A stretch of DNA of 53,406 nt. Source: Gammaproteobacteria bacterium (GTDB lineage: Bacteria; Pseudomonadota; Gammaproteobacteria; Ga0077536). The notes beneath the pieces were generated by a model that did not search any database, was not told the DNA's origin, and was given only the letters and a program-made list of their open reading frames with translations. Positions within the stretch are counted from its first letter, which is position 1; the number at the start of each line of letters is the position of its first letter. Location of the stretch: assembly GCA_009692265.1 (NCBI GenBank), contig SHZM01000016.1, positions 1 to 53,406 on the forward strand, read 5' to 3'. Shown here piece by piece: positions 9,456 to 18,683 of the stretch. The position numbers and the translations under genes are program-made.

Positions 9456-10598
9456 TCAGGGCGAAGCCAACGCCTTACCCGCGTCCATCGGTACGAGTTC
9501 GGGGGTCACGGGCGCGCCCGGACGCACGCGTTGCAGACCACTAACCACGATGACTTCACCGAGCGCGAGGCCGGACTCAATAACGCGGAGATTCCCGACC
9601 TGGCGGCCGATCCGAACTTCTCGGTAGTTCGCGATTTTGTCCACGCCCACCGTCAACACAAAACGCTTGCTTTGATCGGTCCCAATCGCACGTTCGGCGA
9701 CTAACACGACCGGCGCGGATTTCGTCGCTGAATGCAAACGGACGCGCGCGAACAAGCCAGGGGTGAAGCGACGATCGGGGTTCATCATCACGGCACGCAA
9801 GCGCACGGTCCCGCTGGTGGTACTGAGTTGATTGTCGACGAAATCCAGAGTTGCTTGATGCGGAAAGTCAGTTTCGTCAGCGAGGCCCACCTCCACCGAC
9901 AACCGCTCACTGCGGGTGCCGCTGAGGTATTTCAGATACGCATGCTCATCGGCTTCAAAGCTTACGTAGACGGGGTCGACCGAGACGAGTGTGGTTAACA
10001 CCGGCGACCCCGAGTCCCCTTGTACCAGATTGCCTACTGTGACTTCGTCCTTTCCCACCCGGCCGTCGATCGGTGCGGTGATCCGCGTGTACTCGAGATC
10101 CAGTCGCGCACTTGCGATACTTGCCTGGTTGCCACGAATGCCAGCTTCGAGACTTTGCACCGCGGCGGTAGCCGCCTCGAATTCGCGCTCACTGGTGGCA
10201 TGGGTCTCAAGCATGTCGGTTTGGCGTTTCAGTTCAGCCTTGGCTAGCGCGAGTTGCGCGTGACTGTTGGCGAGTGTCGCCTCGACCTCGACGAGCCGGG
10301 CGGCAAACGGGCGCGGATCAATGACGAACAAGAGATCACCGCGCTTGATTTCAGTACCCGGCTTGAAATGAATCGATTGCAGGTAGCCGTTGACCCGTGC
10401 TTGGATCGCGACAGTTTCGAGCGCCTCGATCTGGCCCGGGAACTCATCAGTAAGGGTGATTTCGCGTTCGATTGCCGCGGCGACACTGACTGGTGGTGGC
10501 GTCGCATCGACGGCTGGTGGCGGTGCCCGGTTGCAGGCCAGCATCATCAGCAGGGCACTCAAGCCGAGCAACGGGCGCGGCGACAAATAAAAACGCAT
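9456..10598 (-). CDS. RND periplasmic adaptor (membrane fusion protein)
   Basis: The 380 residues include a lipoprotein-like signal (LSALLMMLAC, Cys at about 22), the biotin-lipoyl half motifs around residues 55-90 (VNGYLQSIHFKPGTEIKRGD), a coiled-coil hairpin (about 95-160), the second lipoyl half (ITAPIDGRVGK) and beta-barrel domains. It links permease and outer-membrane channel. First gene of a three-gene operon; the promoter should lie in the 172-base gap shared with the divergent ion transporter. Confidence 0.93.
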   Translation of the reverse strand: MRFYLSPRPLLGLSALLMMLACNRAPPPAVDATPPPVSVAAAIEREITLTDEFPGQIEALETVAIQARVNGYLQSIHFKPGTEIKRGDLLFVIDPRPFAARLVEVEATLANSHAQLALAKAELKRQTDMLETHATSEREFEAATAAVQSLEAGIRGNQASIASARLDLEYTRITAPIDGRVGKDEVTVGNLVQGDSGSPVLTTLVSVDPVYVSFEADEHAYLKYLSGTRSERLSVEVGLADETDFPHQATLDFVDNQLSTTSGTVRLRAVMMNPDRRFTPGLFARVRLHSATKSAPVVLVAERAIGTDQSKRFVLTVGVDKIANYREVRIGRQVGNLRVIESGLALGEVIVVSGLQRVRPGAPVTPELVPMDAGKALASP

Positions 10599-10770
10599 GG
10601 GAATGTCCGACGGTTTGGGCGATTTAGGGCCTTCCTTGGCCCGAGCACCATGGTATTCGTTCGCAGCCGCGGAAAAAACCAGAGCGTTCCGACAACGCGT
10701 CGGACCGCGTCGCCGATCGGCCGGTTATACTTCTGTCGAAGCGTAGGAATTTCTAAACAGGGGAGTGGAG

Positions 10771-12147
10771 ATGACGGACAAATTCGATGCACCAAACACA
10801 TCACGGATGCGCTGGATGATGGCCATGTGCATGATTGGCGCGGTGATCGCGCCCGCCGCTTTTGCGGCCGACCTTGCCACGGTTGGGATCCCAACCGAAT
10901 TCATCCTGTTCGGGTTAACCTTGCTCGGTGTCGCGATTTTGCCACGTCACACACTCGCCGTCGGCTTAATCGGTCTCGTCACCATTACTGGTTATAAATT
11001 AGCCTTCACCGGCTTCAACACTGGGCCCGGATTGTTCGGGCTCTTCGCGCATTTCCAACACGAGTGGGTCACCCTAGCTAACTTATTTTGCCTATTAATG
11101 GGTTTCGCCCTGCTCGCGCGTCATTTCGAAAAAAGCGACGTGCCCATTATTCTTTCAAATTATTTACCGGATGGCTGGAAAGGTGCGTTCTTAGCGCTGG
11201 TAATGATCTTTGTGCTGTCGAGCTTTCTCGACAATATCGCGGCGGCCGTGATCGGCGGCGCGATGGCGCACCAACTATTTCGCGGCAAAGTGCACATTGG
11301 TTACCTCGCCGCGATCGTTGCCGCCTCGAATGCCGGTGGCTCTGGCAGCGTGGTCGGCGACACCACGACGACGATGATGTGGATCCATGGCGTATCGCCA
11401 AGCGAAGTTTTTCACGCCTACTCAGCGGCGGTGGTCGCGCTGTTCGTTTTCGGGATCCCCGCGGCGATCCAACAACAACTGTATTCACCAATCTTGAAAG
11501 ACGCGTTGCCGAATGCACACGTCGACTGGCCTCGATTAGCCATCGTCGCCACAATTTTGGTTGCGGCAATGGCGACCAATATCTACGTCAACGCCCTGCA
11601 TGCCGAATACGCGGATCGCTTTCCGTTCATCGGGGCCGCGGTGTGGATCGCGATCCTCTCTACGCTATGGTTGCGTCGACCAGATTGGGAAATCATGCCG
11701 GAAACCGCCTGGGGTTCGATCTTTCTATTATCGTTAGTGACGTGCGCCTCCATGATGCCAGTCGAAGAACTGCCGCTCGCATCCTGGCAGACCGCACTGG
11801 GGCTGGGCTTCGTCTCCGCGGCGTTCGATAACATTCCGTTAACCGCGCTTGCGCTCAAGCAAGGCGGCTACGACTGGGGTGTACTCGCCTATGCAGTGGG
11901 CTTTGGGGGATCGATGATCTGGTTTGGCTCCAGCGCCGGCGTCGCACTTGCCAGCATGTACCCTGAAGCGAAATCGGTCGGGCTGTGGCTGCGTCACGGT
12001 TGGCATGTCGCGATTGCTTACATCGTGGGCTTTGCGGTGATGATGTTGACGGTCGGCTGGCAACCGCCTGCGTCACAGCCCGAAGCTCGCGGCGATTCTA
12101 CGACTGCGCATGAAAGTGTTGTTCCAGAAACTCCACGAAAATTCTAA
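10771..12147 (+). CDS. CitT/NhaD-type ion transporter
   Basis: This integral membrane protein of about 458 residues belongs to the ion transporter superfamily that includes NhaD, ArsB and citrate transporters. Conserved re-entrant segments are visible in two halves: SNAGGSGSVVGDTTTTMMWI near residue 190, and SAAFDNIPLTALAL plus GGSMIWFGSSAGVAL near 350-395. The first resembles NhaD-type Na+/H+ antiporters, but the ion is not proven. An N-terminal signal-like helix ends AAFAAD. I use the ATG at 10771 because GGGAG lies six bases upstream; a GTG six bases earlier is the alternative. The 3' end overlaps the convergent LysR gene by 50 bases. Confidence 0.82.
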   Translation: MTDKFDAPNTSRMRWMMAMCMIGAVIAPAAFAADLATVGIPTEFILFGLTLLGVAILPRHTLAVGLIGLVTITGYKLAFTGFNTGPGLFGLFAHFQHEWVTLANLFCLLMGFALLARHFEKSDVPIILSNYLPDGWKGAFLALVMIFVLSSFLDNIAAAVIGGAMAHQLFRGKVHIGYLAAIVAASNAGGSGSVVGDTTTTMMWIHGVSPSEVFHAYSAAVVALFVFGIPAAIQQQLYSPILKDALPNAHVDWPRLAIVATILVAAMATNIYVNALHAEYADRFPFIGAAVWIAILSTLWLRRPDWEIMPETAWGSIFLLSLVTCASMMPVEELPLASWQTALGLGFVSAAFDNIPLTALALKQGGYDWGVLAYAVGFGGSMIWFGSSAGVALASMYPEAKSVGLWLRHGWHVAIAYIVGFAVMMLTVGWQPPASQPEARGDSTTAHESVVPETPRKF

Positions 12148-12994
12148 CCGTCGCGGAGAGTTCGCGGTGAGCGTAAACCGCGTAGAGCGGGATCGGCGCT
12201 GGTGAGTAGGCCTCTAACGTCGCACGGAGTTGCCCGCTCGCGAGATCGGCGCGCACCATGTAGCTCGGGAGCTGGGCCACGCCGTGGCCCGTCAGCGCCG
12301 CCATGCGCACCGCGTCTCCGGTGCTCGCCTCGAAATCGCCTTGTACGCGGATCTGGTGATCAACGCCTTGCTCCCGGTATAGCCACATGCCCTTACGCGC
12401 GCCGTGTGAATACCGCAGACAATTATGCTCAGCTAAATCGGCGGGCTGCTTAGGTTCTCCGTGGCGAACAAAGTAATGCGGGGCGGCGCAGATGATCAGT
12501 CGCACCTCGGCTACCTGACGCGCGACCAGCGAGGAGTCCGGTAGGTTGCCGACATGCAGCGCGAGATCGACGCCTTCTTCAAGCGGCCCGTGGGGGCGAT
12601 CACTCAAGGTCAGTTGTACCTGGACATCGGGATAGAGCTCGGCGTATTCGGCGAGCGCGGGCGCTAATTGAAAACTACCGAAAGAGGTGGGAGCCAGGAC
12701 TTTCAACAGGCCCTGCGGGTTCGCGCCAAAACCGGCGATTCGCTGCTCCAAAGCCCCGAGTTCGTTCAATATCTGACGCGCCCCCTTGAGGTAGGCGCTA
12801 CCGGCTTCGGTCAGCGCGATCCGCCGGGTACTGCGGTTGAACAGGCGGGTGCCGAGTTCGTTCTCCAAGGCCTGTACGTGTTTGCTGATCATCGCCTTGG
12901 ATAACCGGAGATTCTCGGCATTCTTGGCCGCGGCCGTAAATCCGGCGTAATCAGCGACCGCGATGAAGGCCTGCATAGCGGCGAGTTTGTCCAC
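12098..12994 (-). CDS. LysR family transcriptional regulator
   Basis: The 298 residues comprise an N-terminal winged helix (residues 1-60, with LRLSKAMISKHVQALENELGTRLFNRSTRRIALT spanning the recognition helix and wing) and a LysR substrate-binding domain ending at EFLEQHFHAQS. It resembles the DhcR/PgrR-like group of LysR proteins. It is convergent with the ion transporter and may act on a distant promoter or on its own upstream region, which is AT-rich (12995-13060). A role in controlling the nearby RND pump is possible by analogy with MexT but only inferred. Confidence 0.92.
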   Translation of the reverse strand: MDKLAAMQAFIAVADYAGFTAAAKNAENLRLSKAMISKHVQALENELGTRLFNRSTRRIALTEAGSAYLKGARQILNELGALEQRIAGFGANPQGLLKVLAPTSFGSFQLAPALAEYAELYPDVQVQLTLSDRPHGPLEEGVDLALHVGNLPDSSLVARQVAEVRLIICAAPHYFVRHGEPKQPADLAEHNCLRYSHGARKGMWLYREQGVDHQIRVQGDFEASTGDAVRMAALTGHGVAQLPSYMVRADLASGQLRATLEAYSPAPIPLYAVYAHRELSATVRIFVEFLEQHFHAQS

Positions 12995-13162
12995 AGAAAA
13001 AGAATCTTTGTTTACTAATATGAAACAGTATTTCCATTCGATCGCGATTGTTCAAGCACCTAGTGAGGATTAGTCTTTCATGCAGCGCAGCAAAGACGGA
13101 CGGGTCGAAGACTGAACGGCTAACTGCTTAAGGAATCATCACTGTCTCAAGAGGAATCTGCC

Positions 13163-13393
13163 ATGACATCGAAACTCACCATTGGCTTACTTGCCATCGC
13201 ACTGGACAGCATCGCCCACGCGGCGCCGACGCCTAACGTTGGTTACTGCGCGATCCCCTATCTCTACGCGACTAATATCCGCTCGGCCTGCGAGCAATAC
13301 GGGAGCCGGGGCATGGCGGGGCTGTATCTATCGAACCGCGCCATTATCACTATGTTGAGCGCCCGCCACAAAACGGCCGAAAGCGCTCACTAA
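13163..13393 (+). CDS. small secreted protein, unknown function
   Basis: This 76-residue protein has a signal peptide (MTSKLTIGLLAIALDSIAHAA) with cleavage expected near residue 21. The mature part has two cysteines (GYCAIPY and SACEQYG) that could form a disulfide. GAGG lies about 10 bases before the ATG, and a good terminator follows the stop after only six bases, so it is a complete monocistronic unit. I do not recognise the family. Confidence 0.6.
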   Translation: MTSKLTIGLLAIALDSIAHAAPTPNVGYCAIPYLYATNIRSACEQYGSRGMAGLYLSNRAIITMLSARHKTAESAH

Positions 13394-13399
13394 GCCCCC

Positions 13400-13423
13400 G
13401 GCCGCGCGTATGCGCGGCCTTTT
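13400..13423 (+). terminator. rho-independent terminator
   Basis: An 8-base GC stem (GGCCGCGC at 13400-13407 with GCGCGGCC at 13412-13419) with loop GTAT is followed directly by TTTT. It ends the small secreted-protein gene. Confidence 0.85.
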
Positions 13424-13460
13424 CCCCTGGTCTAAGGTGCTATGTAGTTCAAGCCCGCCT

Positions 13461-14225
13461 TCAGCCTTCGATCAAGGTCAAATCGCTTTCGTCTTTAAGC
13501 GCAACGCCAGTGAGCGCCAAGCGTAACGAGGCTTCAGTAAGCCAGAGGAGTTTGCGCGCGGCCGCTTCGTAGGGCAGCCCTTCCGGACGAATATTGGAGA
13601 TGCAATTCCGCTCGGCGTCGGTGCGGCCGATGCGCGGTAGGTAGGTGAGGTAAGCACCCAGACTGTCCGGTGAACTCAGACCTGGGCGCTCACCGATCAG
13701 CATGATTACAAGTCGTGCCCTCAGTAGTTCGCCGATCGCGTCGCCCAATGCGACGCGCGCATGGCGCGCGATGATCACCGGCGCAAGGTTCCACCCGTGT
13801 TTGGCGAAGGCTGAGAATGCCCGCAACAGCGGCAGCGCATGACGTTGGACCGCGATCGCCGACAATCCATCGCCGACGACAACGGCGAGATCGCAGCCCG
13901 AGCGAAGCTTCGCAATGTCCGCGCACGACTCGGCGTTCAGCTCTCGCCCGAGATCAGGCCGCAGTAAATAGGTCGCACGATCCGGTGCGCGGCTGTCAAC
14001 GACGCATGACTCAAATCCGCAGTGCGCAAGATCGGCCGCCAACTTCGGAACTGACAGCGGTAAATGCACGGCGTCGCGCGCCATCGCGTGCGCGAGCCCG
14101 AAGCGCAGGAGTTCGTCGGTCGGCAGACTCGCGCCGACCCGTCCGACTGCGATCCGCGCGGCGGTGAACTGTTTCAGATCACGCCACGGATTCGCTTTCA
14201 CCTCGGAGATTTGGCGATCCGTCAT
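13461..14225 (-). CDS. eutC: ethanolamine ammonia-lyase small subunit
   Basis: EutC (254 residues) forms the adenosylcobalamin-dependent ethanolamine ammonia-lyase with EutB, splitting ethanolamine into acetaldehyde and ammonia. The N-terminus DLKQFTAARIAVGRVGASLPT is the family hallmark (ARIALGRxGxSLPT). Cobalamin-site segments VVGDGLSAIAV (about residue 137) and IGERPGLSSPDSLGAYLTY (about 196) are present. Its ATG overlaps the eutB stop by four bases. No reactivase eutA, aldehyde dehydrogenase or shell genes are near. Confidence 0.94.
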   Translation of the reverse strand: MTDRQISEVKANPWRDLKQFTAARIAVGRVGASLPTDELLRFGLAHAMARDAVHLPLSVPKLAADLAHCGFESCVVDSRAPDRATYLLRPDLGRELNAESCADIAKLRSGCDLAVVVGDGLSAIAVQRHALPLLRAFSAFAKHGWNLAPVIIARHARVALGDAIGELLRARLVIMLIGERPGLSSPDSLGAYLTYLPRIGRTDAERNCISNIRPEGLPYEAAARKLLWLTEASLRLALTGVALKDESDLTLIEG

Positions 14226-15616
14226 GCCGCGTGAGTCATATCGGTTAACGCATGCACCAAGGAATCACTCGCGCTTAAATCCTGCAATTTACCGGCCTGA
14301 TTCAGTAAACGCATGCGAGTCAACCACCCCTCGAATTCCGGCGCATGTTTAAGGCCAAACGTTTCGCGCAAGTACAAGGCATCGTGAAACGAAGTACTTT
14401 GGTAATTCAGCATGATGTCGTCCGCGCCGGGAATCCCCATGATGTAAGTCACCCCAGCCGCGGCAAGCACGGTCAACAGGGTATCCATGTCATCCTGATC
14501 AGCTTCAGCGTGATTGGTGTAGCACGCGTCGCAGCCCAACGGTACGCCAAGCAGCTTGCCGCAGAAATGATCCTCAAGGCCGGCGCGAATGATCTGTTTC
14601 CCATCGTAGAGGTATTCCGGACCGATAAAGCCCACGACGGTATTGACCAACAATGGTTTGAATTCGCGGGCAACGCCGTAGGCACGCGCTTCCAAGGTTT
14701 GCTGATCGACGCCGTGATGAGCGTTCGCCGATAGCGCACTGCCCTGGCCGGTCTCGAAATACATTACGTTATCGCCTACGGTGCCGCGCTTGAGCGAAAG
14801 TGCCGCGTCACGGGCTTCGCGCAGCAGCGCGAGGTTCACTCCAAAACTCGCATTCGCGGCTTGGGTGCCCGCGATCGACTGAAAAACCAGATCGATGGGT
14901 GCACCCTGCTCAATCGCCCGGATCTGGCTCGTGACGTGGGTAAGCACGCAACTTTGCGTGGGGACCGCGAAGCGCTGGATGACGTTATCCAGCATGCGCC
15001 AGAGGCCGTGCAGTACGGTCATGCTGTCGCTGGCCGGATTGATCCCGATCACCGCGTCACCCGCGCCATAGAGCAGACCATCCAGAATCGACGCCGCGAT
15101 CCCTTTCGCATCGTCGGTCGGATGATTGGGTTGCAGTCGAACCGCGAGGCGTCCCGGTAACCCGAGCGTGTTGCGAAAGCGAGTGATGACCCGACATTTG
15201 CGGGCAACCAGGATTAAATCCTGGTTGCGCATCAATTTTGACACCGCGGCCGCAACTTCCGGTATCAACGCCGGCGCCAGTCGTGCGAGCGTCGCTTCGT
15301 CGGCGGACTCGCTCAATAACCAGTTCCGGAAATCACCAACGGTGAAGTGCGAGATTTCCGCGAAACCAGTCGCATCGTGCCGATCGCAGATCAGGCTGGT
15401 GATTTCATCTGTTTCGTAGGGAATAAGCGGGTTATCGACGAGGGTTTCCAGCGGCAAATCGGCTAACGCCCATTTAGCCGCCATGCGTTCGACCGCGGTC
15501 GCTGCCCCTATCCCGGCAAGGGTATCACCTGAGCGCGTGGGTGAAGCTTTCGCCAATAAGGTTTTCAGATCGGCGAAACGATAGGTTTCGTGACCAATGG
15601 TGTGGTGGTAGGGCAT
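14222..15616 (-). CDS. eutB: ethanolamine ammonia-lyase large subunit
   Basis: The 464-residue TIM-barrel subunit is full length. Recognisable segments are PLIPYETDEIT, YGAGDAVIGINPASDS (about residue 190), MYFETGQGSALSA (about 285) and GVPLGCDACYTNHAEADQDDMD (about 358, ending at the conserved acidic stretch). The start is supported by GAGGTAG seven bases upstream. The pair eutB-eutC makes a two-gene unit. With no microcompartment genes around, it would work in the cytosol and depends on a coenzyme B12 supply and a reactivase encoded elsewhere. Confidence 0.95.
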   Translation of the reverse strand: MPYHHTIGHETYRFADLKTLLAKASPTRSGDTLAGIGAATAVERMAAKWALADLPLETLVDNPLIPYETDEITSLICDRHDATGFAEISHFTVGDFRNWLLSESADEATLARLAPALIPEVAAAVSKLMRNQDLILVARKCRVITRFRNTLGLPGRLAVRLQPNHPTDDAKGIAASILDGLLYGAGDAVIGINPASDSMTVLHGLWRMLDNVIQRFAVPTQSCVLTHVTSQIRAIEQGAPIDLVFQSIAGTQAANASFGVNLALLREARDAALSLKRGTVGDNVMYFETGQGSALSANAHHGVDQQTLEARAYGVAREFKPLLVNTVVGFIGPEYLYDGKQIIRAGLEDHFCGKLLGVPLGCDACYTNHAEADQDDMDTLLTVLAAAGVTYIMGIPGADDIMLNYQSTSFHDALYLRETFGLKHAPEFEGWLTRMRLLNQAGKLQDLSASDSLVHALTDMTHAA

Positions 15617-15674
15617 GGTCTACCTCGGACAGGTGGCGGGAGTATAGACCGAGACGCACCCTAAAGCAGTTGCG

Positions 15675-16535
15675 CTAATTCAAGGCGCGCGCCAATAGAG
15701 TCCGATACTCGCGTACTAGGGCATCGCCGTCGGGTAATAACGTAAAAATGTCCAAGATCGCCTTGCGCGCCGTACCGTCCTCAAAAGCGCGATCGGTGCG
15801 GATAATTTCCAACAAGCCCGCCAAGGCGGCCGCGTAGTCGCCAGCAATTACTTGACGGATCGCGAGCCGATAGCGCAAGACCGATGATGCGCCGTGACTC
15901 TCAATTTCGCGCTGCAGTTCGACCAATGACGGACTGTTAACGACGAGTTGTGCAAACTTAAGACGCGCCAGCTGTCGTTTGGACGCGTCACTAACTGCGC
16001 GCGACGGGAGCAGTTCCAACACCGCGGCCGCGCGCTCCAGGGCATCCACATCGATCAGCACTTCAGCAAGCTCGGGATGGATCTTGAAATTCTCGGGATC
16101 GCTCGCCAACGCCGCTTCGAGTAACGCTACCGCGTCGGCGAGATCACCCGCTATCCGCTTGTCGGCGGCTTCGCGTCGCCAACGGTCCGAATCTCGCTCA
16201 AGATGTTTGGCGACAAACGCAGCCAACGCCTGAATAGGGTGTGCTCCGATGAGTTGGTCAACCACCGCACCTTTTTTGAATAACAGCAACGTCGGCAGGC
16301 TGCGGATCCCATAGCGCGCGCCGAGCGCGGGCTCGGCATCGGAATCTATCTTCGCAACCGCAAGTTTACCGGCGAGTTGCTCCGCCAATTGTTCCAACAT
16401 TGGCGCGATCGATTTGCAGGGGCCGCACCACGCAGCCCAGAAATCCACCAACACTAAACGCTGCTCGGAGGCGCTGAGAACTAAACTGTCGAAGTCGGCG
16501 GAAGTGACGGCATAGAGGTTCGAATTGGTGCTCAT
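15675..16535 (-). CDS. cnoX: thioredoxin-TPR co-chaperone, CnoX/YbbN type
   Basis: The protein starts at the ATG at 16535 (MSTNSNLYAV), giving 286 residues; a longer frame upstream overlaps tsaC and lacks conservation. A thioredoxin fold fills residues 5-110 with WCGPC at the active site and the cis-Pro in RSLPTLLLF. TPR-like helices follow to the C-terminus. CnoX/YbbN protects substrates from oxidation and passes them to GroEL/DnaK. Unlike E. coli CnoX (SQHC), the CGPC motif suggests redox activity. It lies 61 bases downstream of tsaC on the same strand. Confidence 0.88.
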   Translation of the reverse strand: MSTNSNLYAVTSADFDSLVLSASEQRLVLVDFWAAWCGPCKSIAPMLEQLAEQLAGKLAVAKIDSDAEPALGARYGIRSLPTLLLFKKGAVVDQLIGAHPIQALAAFVAKHLERDSDRWRREAADKRIAGDLADAVALLEAALASDPENFKIHPELAEVLIDVDALERAAAVLELLPSRAVSDASKRQLARLKFAQLVVNSPSLVELQREIESHGASSVLRYRLAIRQVIAGDYAAALAGLLEIIRTDRAFEDGTARKAILDIFTLLPDGDALVREYRTLLARALN

Positions 16536-16596
16536 CGGTTGGTGATCCGGTAGGTCAGGGGCGTGCTGCACTATATGGGGGTAGGCGCAGCATAGT

Positions 16597-17586
16597 TCAA
16601 GGAGCAGTTGATTCCCAGTCACCCGAACCGACCGCCGCGCGCTGCAACCGATCGTCAATCGCGCGCCAAGCAATATCCTGTGGCGGTGCCTCGACCACAA
16701 TCCTATCGGCTTCTATCGAGTCGGCGTCGCGCAGGCTTGCATAGAGACGCTGCGCATAGGCCGCTGCCGCTGCCGGCATAGGAATCGTGAGGACGTTCGC
16801 CGGTAACGACTCCGTACGCGAGATCGCGACAACCCGTAAGCCGCTCGCGATCAATTCCTGGATTCGCGATGAAAGCTCCTCCGGCGCGACCATTTCCAAT
16901 GGTGTGCGTGGCGCGTAATGCGCGGCCAAAGATCCAGAGACGCGCGGCAGGTTGTCGGCGGCCGTGCTCAAATTAGTCTGGAGCGCAGCGGCGATCGCGG
17001 CCTCTCCGAGCATCCCCGGTCGCAGAATGCGTGGCCGATCCGTGCTTAAATCGACGATCGTCGATTCGATGCCGACCGTACACGCGCCGCCGTCCAAGAG
17101 TGTAAGCGCGGGGCCAAACTCGGCGCGAACGTGGGCGGCGGTGGTTGGGCTCACGTGTCCAAAGCGATTCGCGGAGGGCGCGGCGAGTCCGGGAATTCCA
17201 ACCAAGCCGCAAGCCTCCAGTAGCACGGTTGCGACCGGATGTGCCGGACATCGCAGTCCAACAGTTTGCTGCCCTCCCGTGATGGCCTCTAGCACGTGCG
17301 GCGCACGCTTCAAGATCAAGGTTAACGGGCCCGGCCAAAATCCCTCGATTAGGCGATAGGCGTTGTCCGGTACGTCCACCGCCCAGTACGCCAGTGCTTG
17401 AGCGTTGGCGATGTGCACAATCAACGGGTGATCGGGTGGTCGGCCTTTGAGTGCAAAAATGTTGGCGACCGCGGCAGGGTTCGTCGCATCGGCACCCAGC
17501 CCGTAGACGGTCTCAGTTGGGAACCCAACCACCTCGCCTGCCTGTAGCTCGCGTACCGCGGCTGCGATATTTGCCGCCGTGCCCAC
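16597..17586 (-). CDS. tsaC: L-threonylcarbamoyladenylate synthase (Sua5/YrdC)
   Basis: The enzyme makes threonylcarbamoyl-AMP for the t6A37 modification of tRNA. The YrdC domain covers residues 8-195 with the opening FPTETVYGLGADATN and the middle segment PSANRFGHVSPTTAAHV. The remaining residues to 329 form the C-terminal Sua5 domain, so this is the long Sua5 type rather than the short RimN type. It starts one codon beyond the stop of a small lipoprotein gene, suggesting one operon from 18038 down to 15675. Confidence 0.94.
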   Translation of the reverse strand: MGTAANIAAAVRELQAGEVVGFPTETVYGLGADATNPAAVANIFALKGRPPDHPLIVHIANAQALAYWAVDVPDNAYRLIEGFWPGPLTLILKRAPHVLEAITGGQQTVGLRCPAHPVATVLLEACGLVGIPGLAAPSANRFGHVSPTTAAHVRAEFGPALTLLDGGACTVGIESTIVDLSTDRPRILRPGMLGEAAIAAALQTNLSTAADNLPRVSGSLAAHYAPRTPLEMVAPEELSSRIQELIASGLRVVAISRTESLPANVLTIPMPAAAAAYAQRLYASLRDADSIEADRIVVEAPPQDIAWRAIDDRLQRAAVGSGDWESTAP

Positions 17587-17589
17587 GCG

Positions 17590-17808
17590 CTATTGCGCGC
17601 TTGAGCGAGTTTGGGCGTCGATCGCCGCGTCTAGTGCTTCCTTGTTTTGTTGGATGGCGGTGTCCACTTTGACGGCTGTCTGATCGACGATGTTCTTCGC
17701 GTTACCTGGCGTGACGTCGATCATCTGGGCGGCGTTGGGATCGGGATCGCTTCCGCAGCCACCGGCCAGACATAACCAACACACACACAGTACAAATGTT
17801 TTATTCAT
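17590..17808 (-). CDS. small lipoprotein, unknown function
   Basis: This 72-residue protein has a lipoprotein signal (CWLCLAGGC, Cys at about residue 18), then an acidic start and an alpha-helical tail rich in Ala, Gln and Asp (NKEALDAAIDAQ). Such short Ala-rich helical lipoproteins are common in proteobacterial envelopes, sometimes resembling Lpp-like coiled coils. Its ATG overlaps the preceding stop by four bases and its stop lies three bases before tsaC. No family is recognised. Confidence 0.7.
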   Translation of the reverse strand: MNKTFVLCVCWLCLAGGCGSDPDPNAAQMIDVTPGNAKNIVDQTAVKVDTAIQQNKEALDAAIDAQTRSSAQ

Positions 17809-18038
17809 GGGTCTCTATCCACGGGCGCGGCCGTTGCTGGTTGATAGCTCGGATCAAACGCCGGAGGTGGCGATGCTTCAGTACTGAAAACGGTAGTGTC
17901 GTCTGGCACGGGAGTCGGCGTAGCGAGAGTTGGCAATGGACGGTTGAGCGCGGCTTCATCTGACGTATCTTCTGCCGCGACGTTCGCCCAGACCAACGAC
18001 ACGACAATCGTCAACATTAATCCCTTCACTCGTTGCAT
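17805..18038 (-). CDS. small secreted Pro/Thr-rich protein, unknown function
   Basis: I start this gene at the ATG at 18038 (MQRVKGLMLTIVVSLVWANVAAED), where a typical signal peptide begins. That gives 77 residues; an in-frame extension upstream to 18167 has no signal-like or conserved character. The mature part is low-complexity, rich in Pro, Thr and Ala (TLATPTPVPDDTT, PPPAFDPSYQP), and is probably unfolded in the periplasm. A four-base stop/start overlap couples it to the lipoprotein gene. Confidence 0.6.
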   Translation of the reverse strand: MQRVKGLMLTIVVSLVWANVAAEDTSDEAALNRPLPTLATPTPVPDDTTVFSTEASPPPAFDPSYQPATAAPVDRDP

Positions 18039-18255
18039 CAACTCGGTCCATATCACCAGAAGTAGGCCGACGGTAGGCGGTGGGATTAGGCCTGTCAAGC
18101 GTTGATCTGGCGGAGCCACCGGCTCATACGGGTGGATTTCTTGGTCGCGGAGAACACCGAGAAGCACTGGCCAGCACGGCGCGGGTTCCTAGTGAAGACG
18201 CGCCGCTCAGGTTGCATTCGGGATAGCCGATCGGCCATGGAAAGACTTCGCATTG

Positions 18256-18664
18256 TTAGCGCTCGAAACTTCGACGAAGGTAATGATCAATCGAGAGTCG
18301 GCCTGGGCCGTGCGCGAAAAGTGCGAACAACACCACGCCCCAGGCGTAATGCATCGCGAGCCCAGGCGCTTCCAACGCCGGATACGAGATCACCGGTATG
18401 CCAAGCTCCGTCGCGGCGCCCATGACAGCCGCCAGCGCCGGAGGGAGGAGGGGAACTTGGTACTTCGTACTGAAATAGTTGCAGGGTGGTTTCCCACGAC
18501 TGGATCTTGGTCAAGCCCGATTTAAAGAATTCGTTCGCGACCCATAGCCGCAACGCAAGATCGCCAAGCGGACTAAGCACATTCGCGCGCTCGCAGGCCC
18601 ACGCCCACAGTCGGGCACTGCGTTGGAACATGGACTCCGGATAGACAGTAGTTAACGTATTCAT
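18256..18664 (-). pseudogene. DoxX-family membrane protein, frameshifted and internally deleted
   Basis: The gene starts MNTLTTVYPESMFQRSARLW and reads as a DoxX protein (LALRLWVANEFFKSGLTKIQSW). Near 18448 one extra base moves the DoxX reading into another frame (LLPPALAAVMGAATELGIPV), which ends in GPGRLSIDHYLRRSFER and a TAA at 18256. The second frame also lacks about 20-25 residues: ELGIPV joins straight to ISYPALEA, where family members carry another membrane helix. DoxX proteins are usual partners of bufferin-type operons (gigT-like). With both a frameshift and a missing helix it is unlikely to be functional. It lies 19 bases from the bufC remnant. Confidence 0.8.
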
Positions 18665-18683
18665 GGCGGATCTCCGTGACGGG

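Noticed and set aside
12098..12994. LysR gene as proven regulator of the RND pump
   Set aside because: Only an analogy with MexT; a transporter gene lies between and no binding site could be shown.
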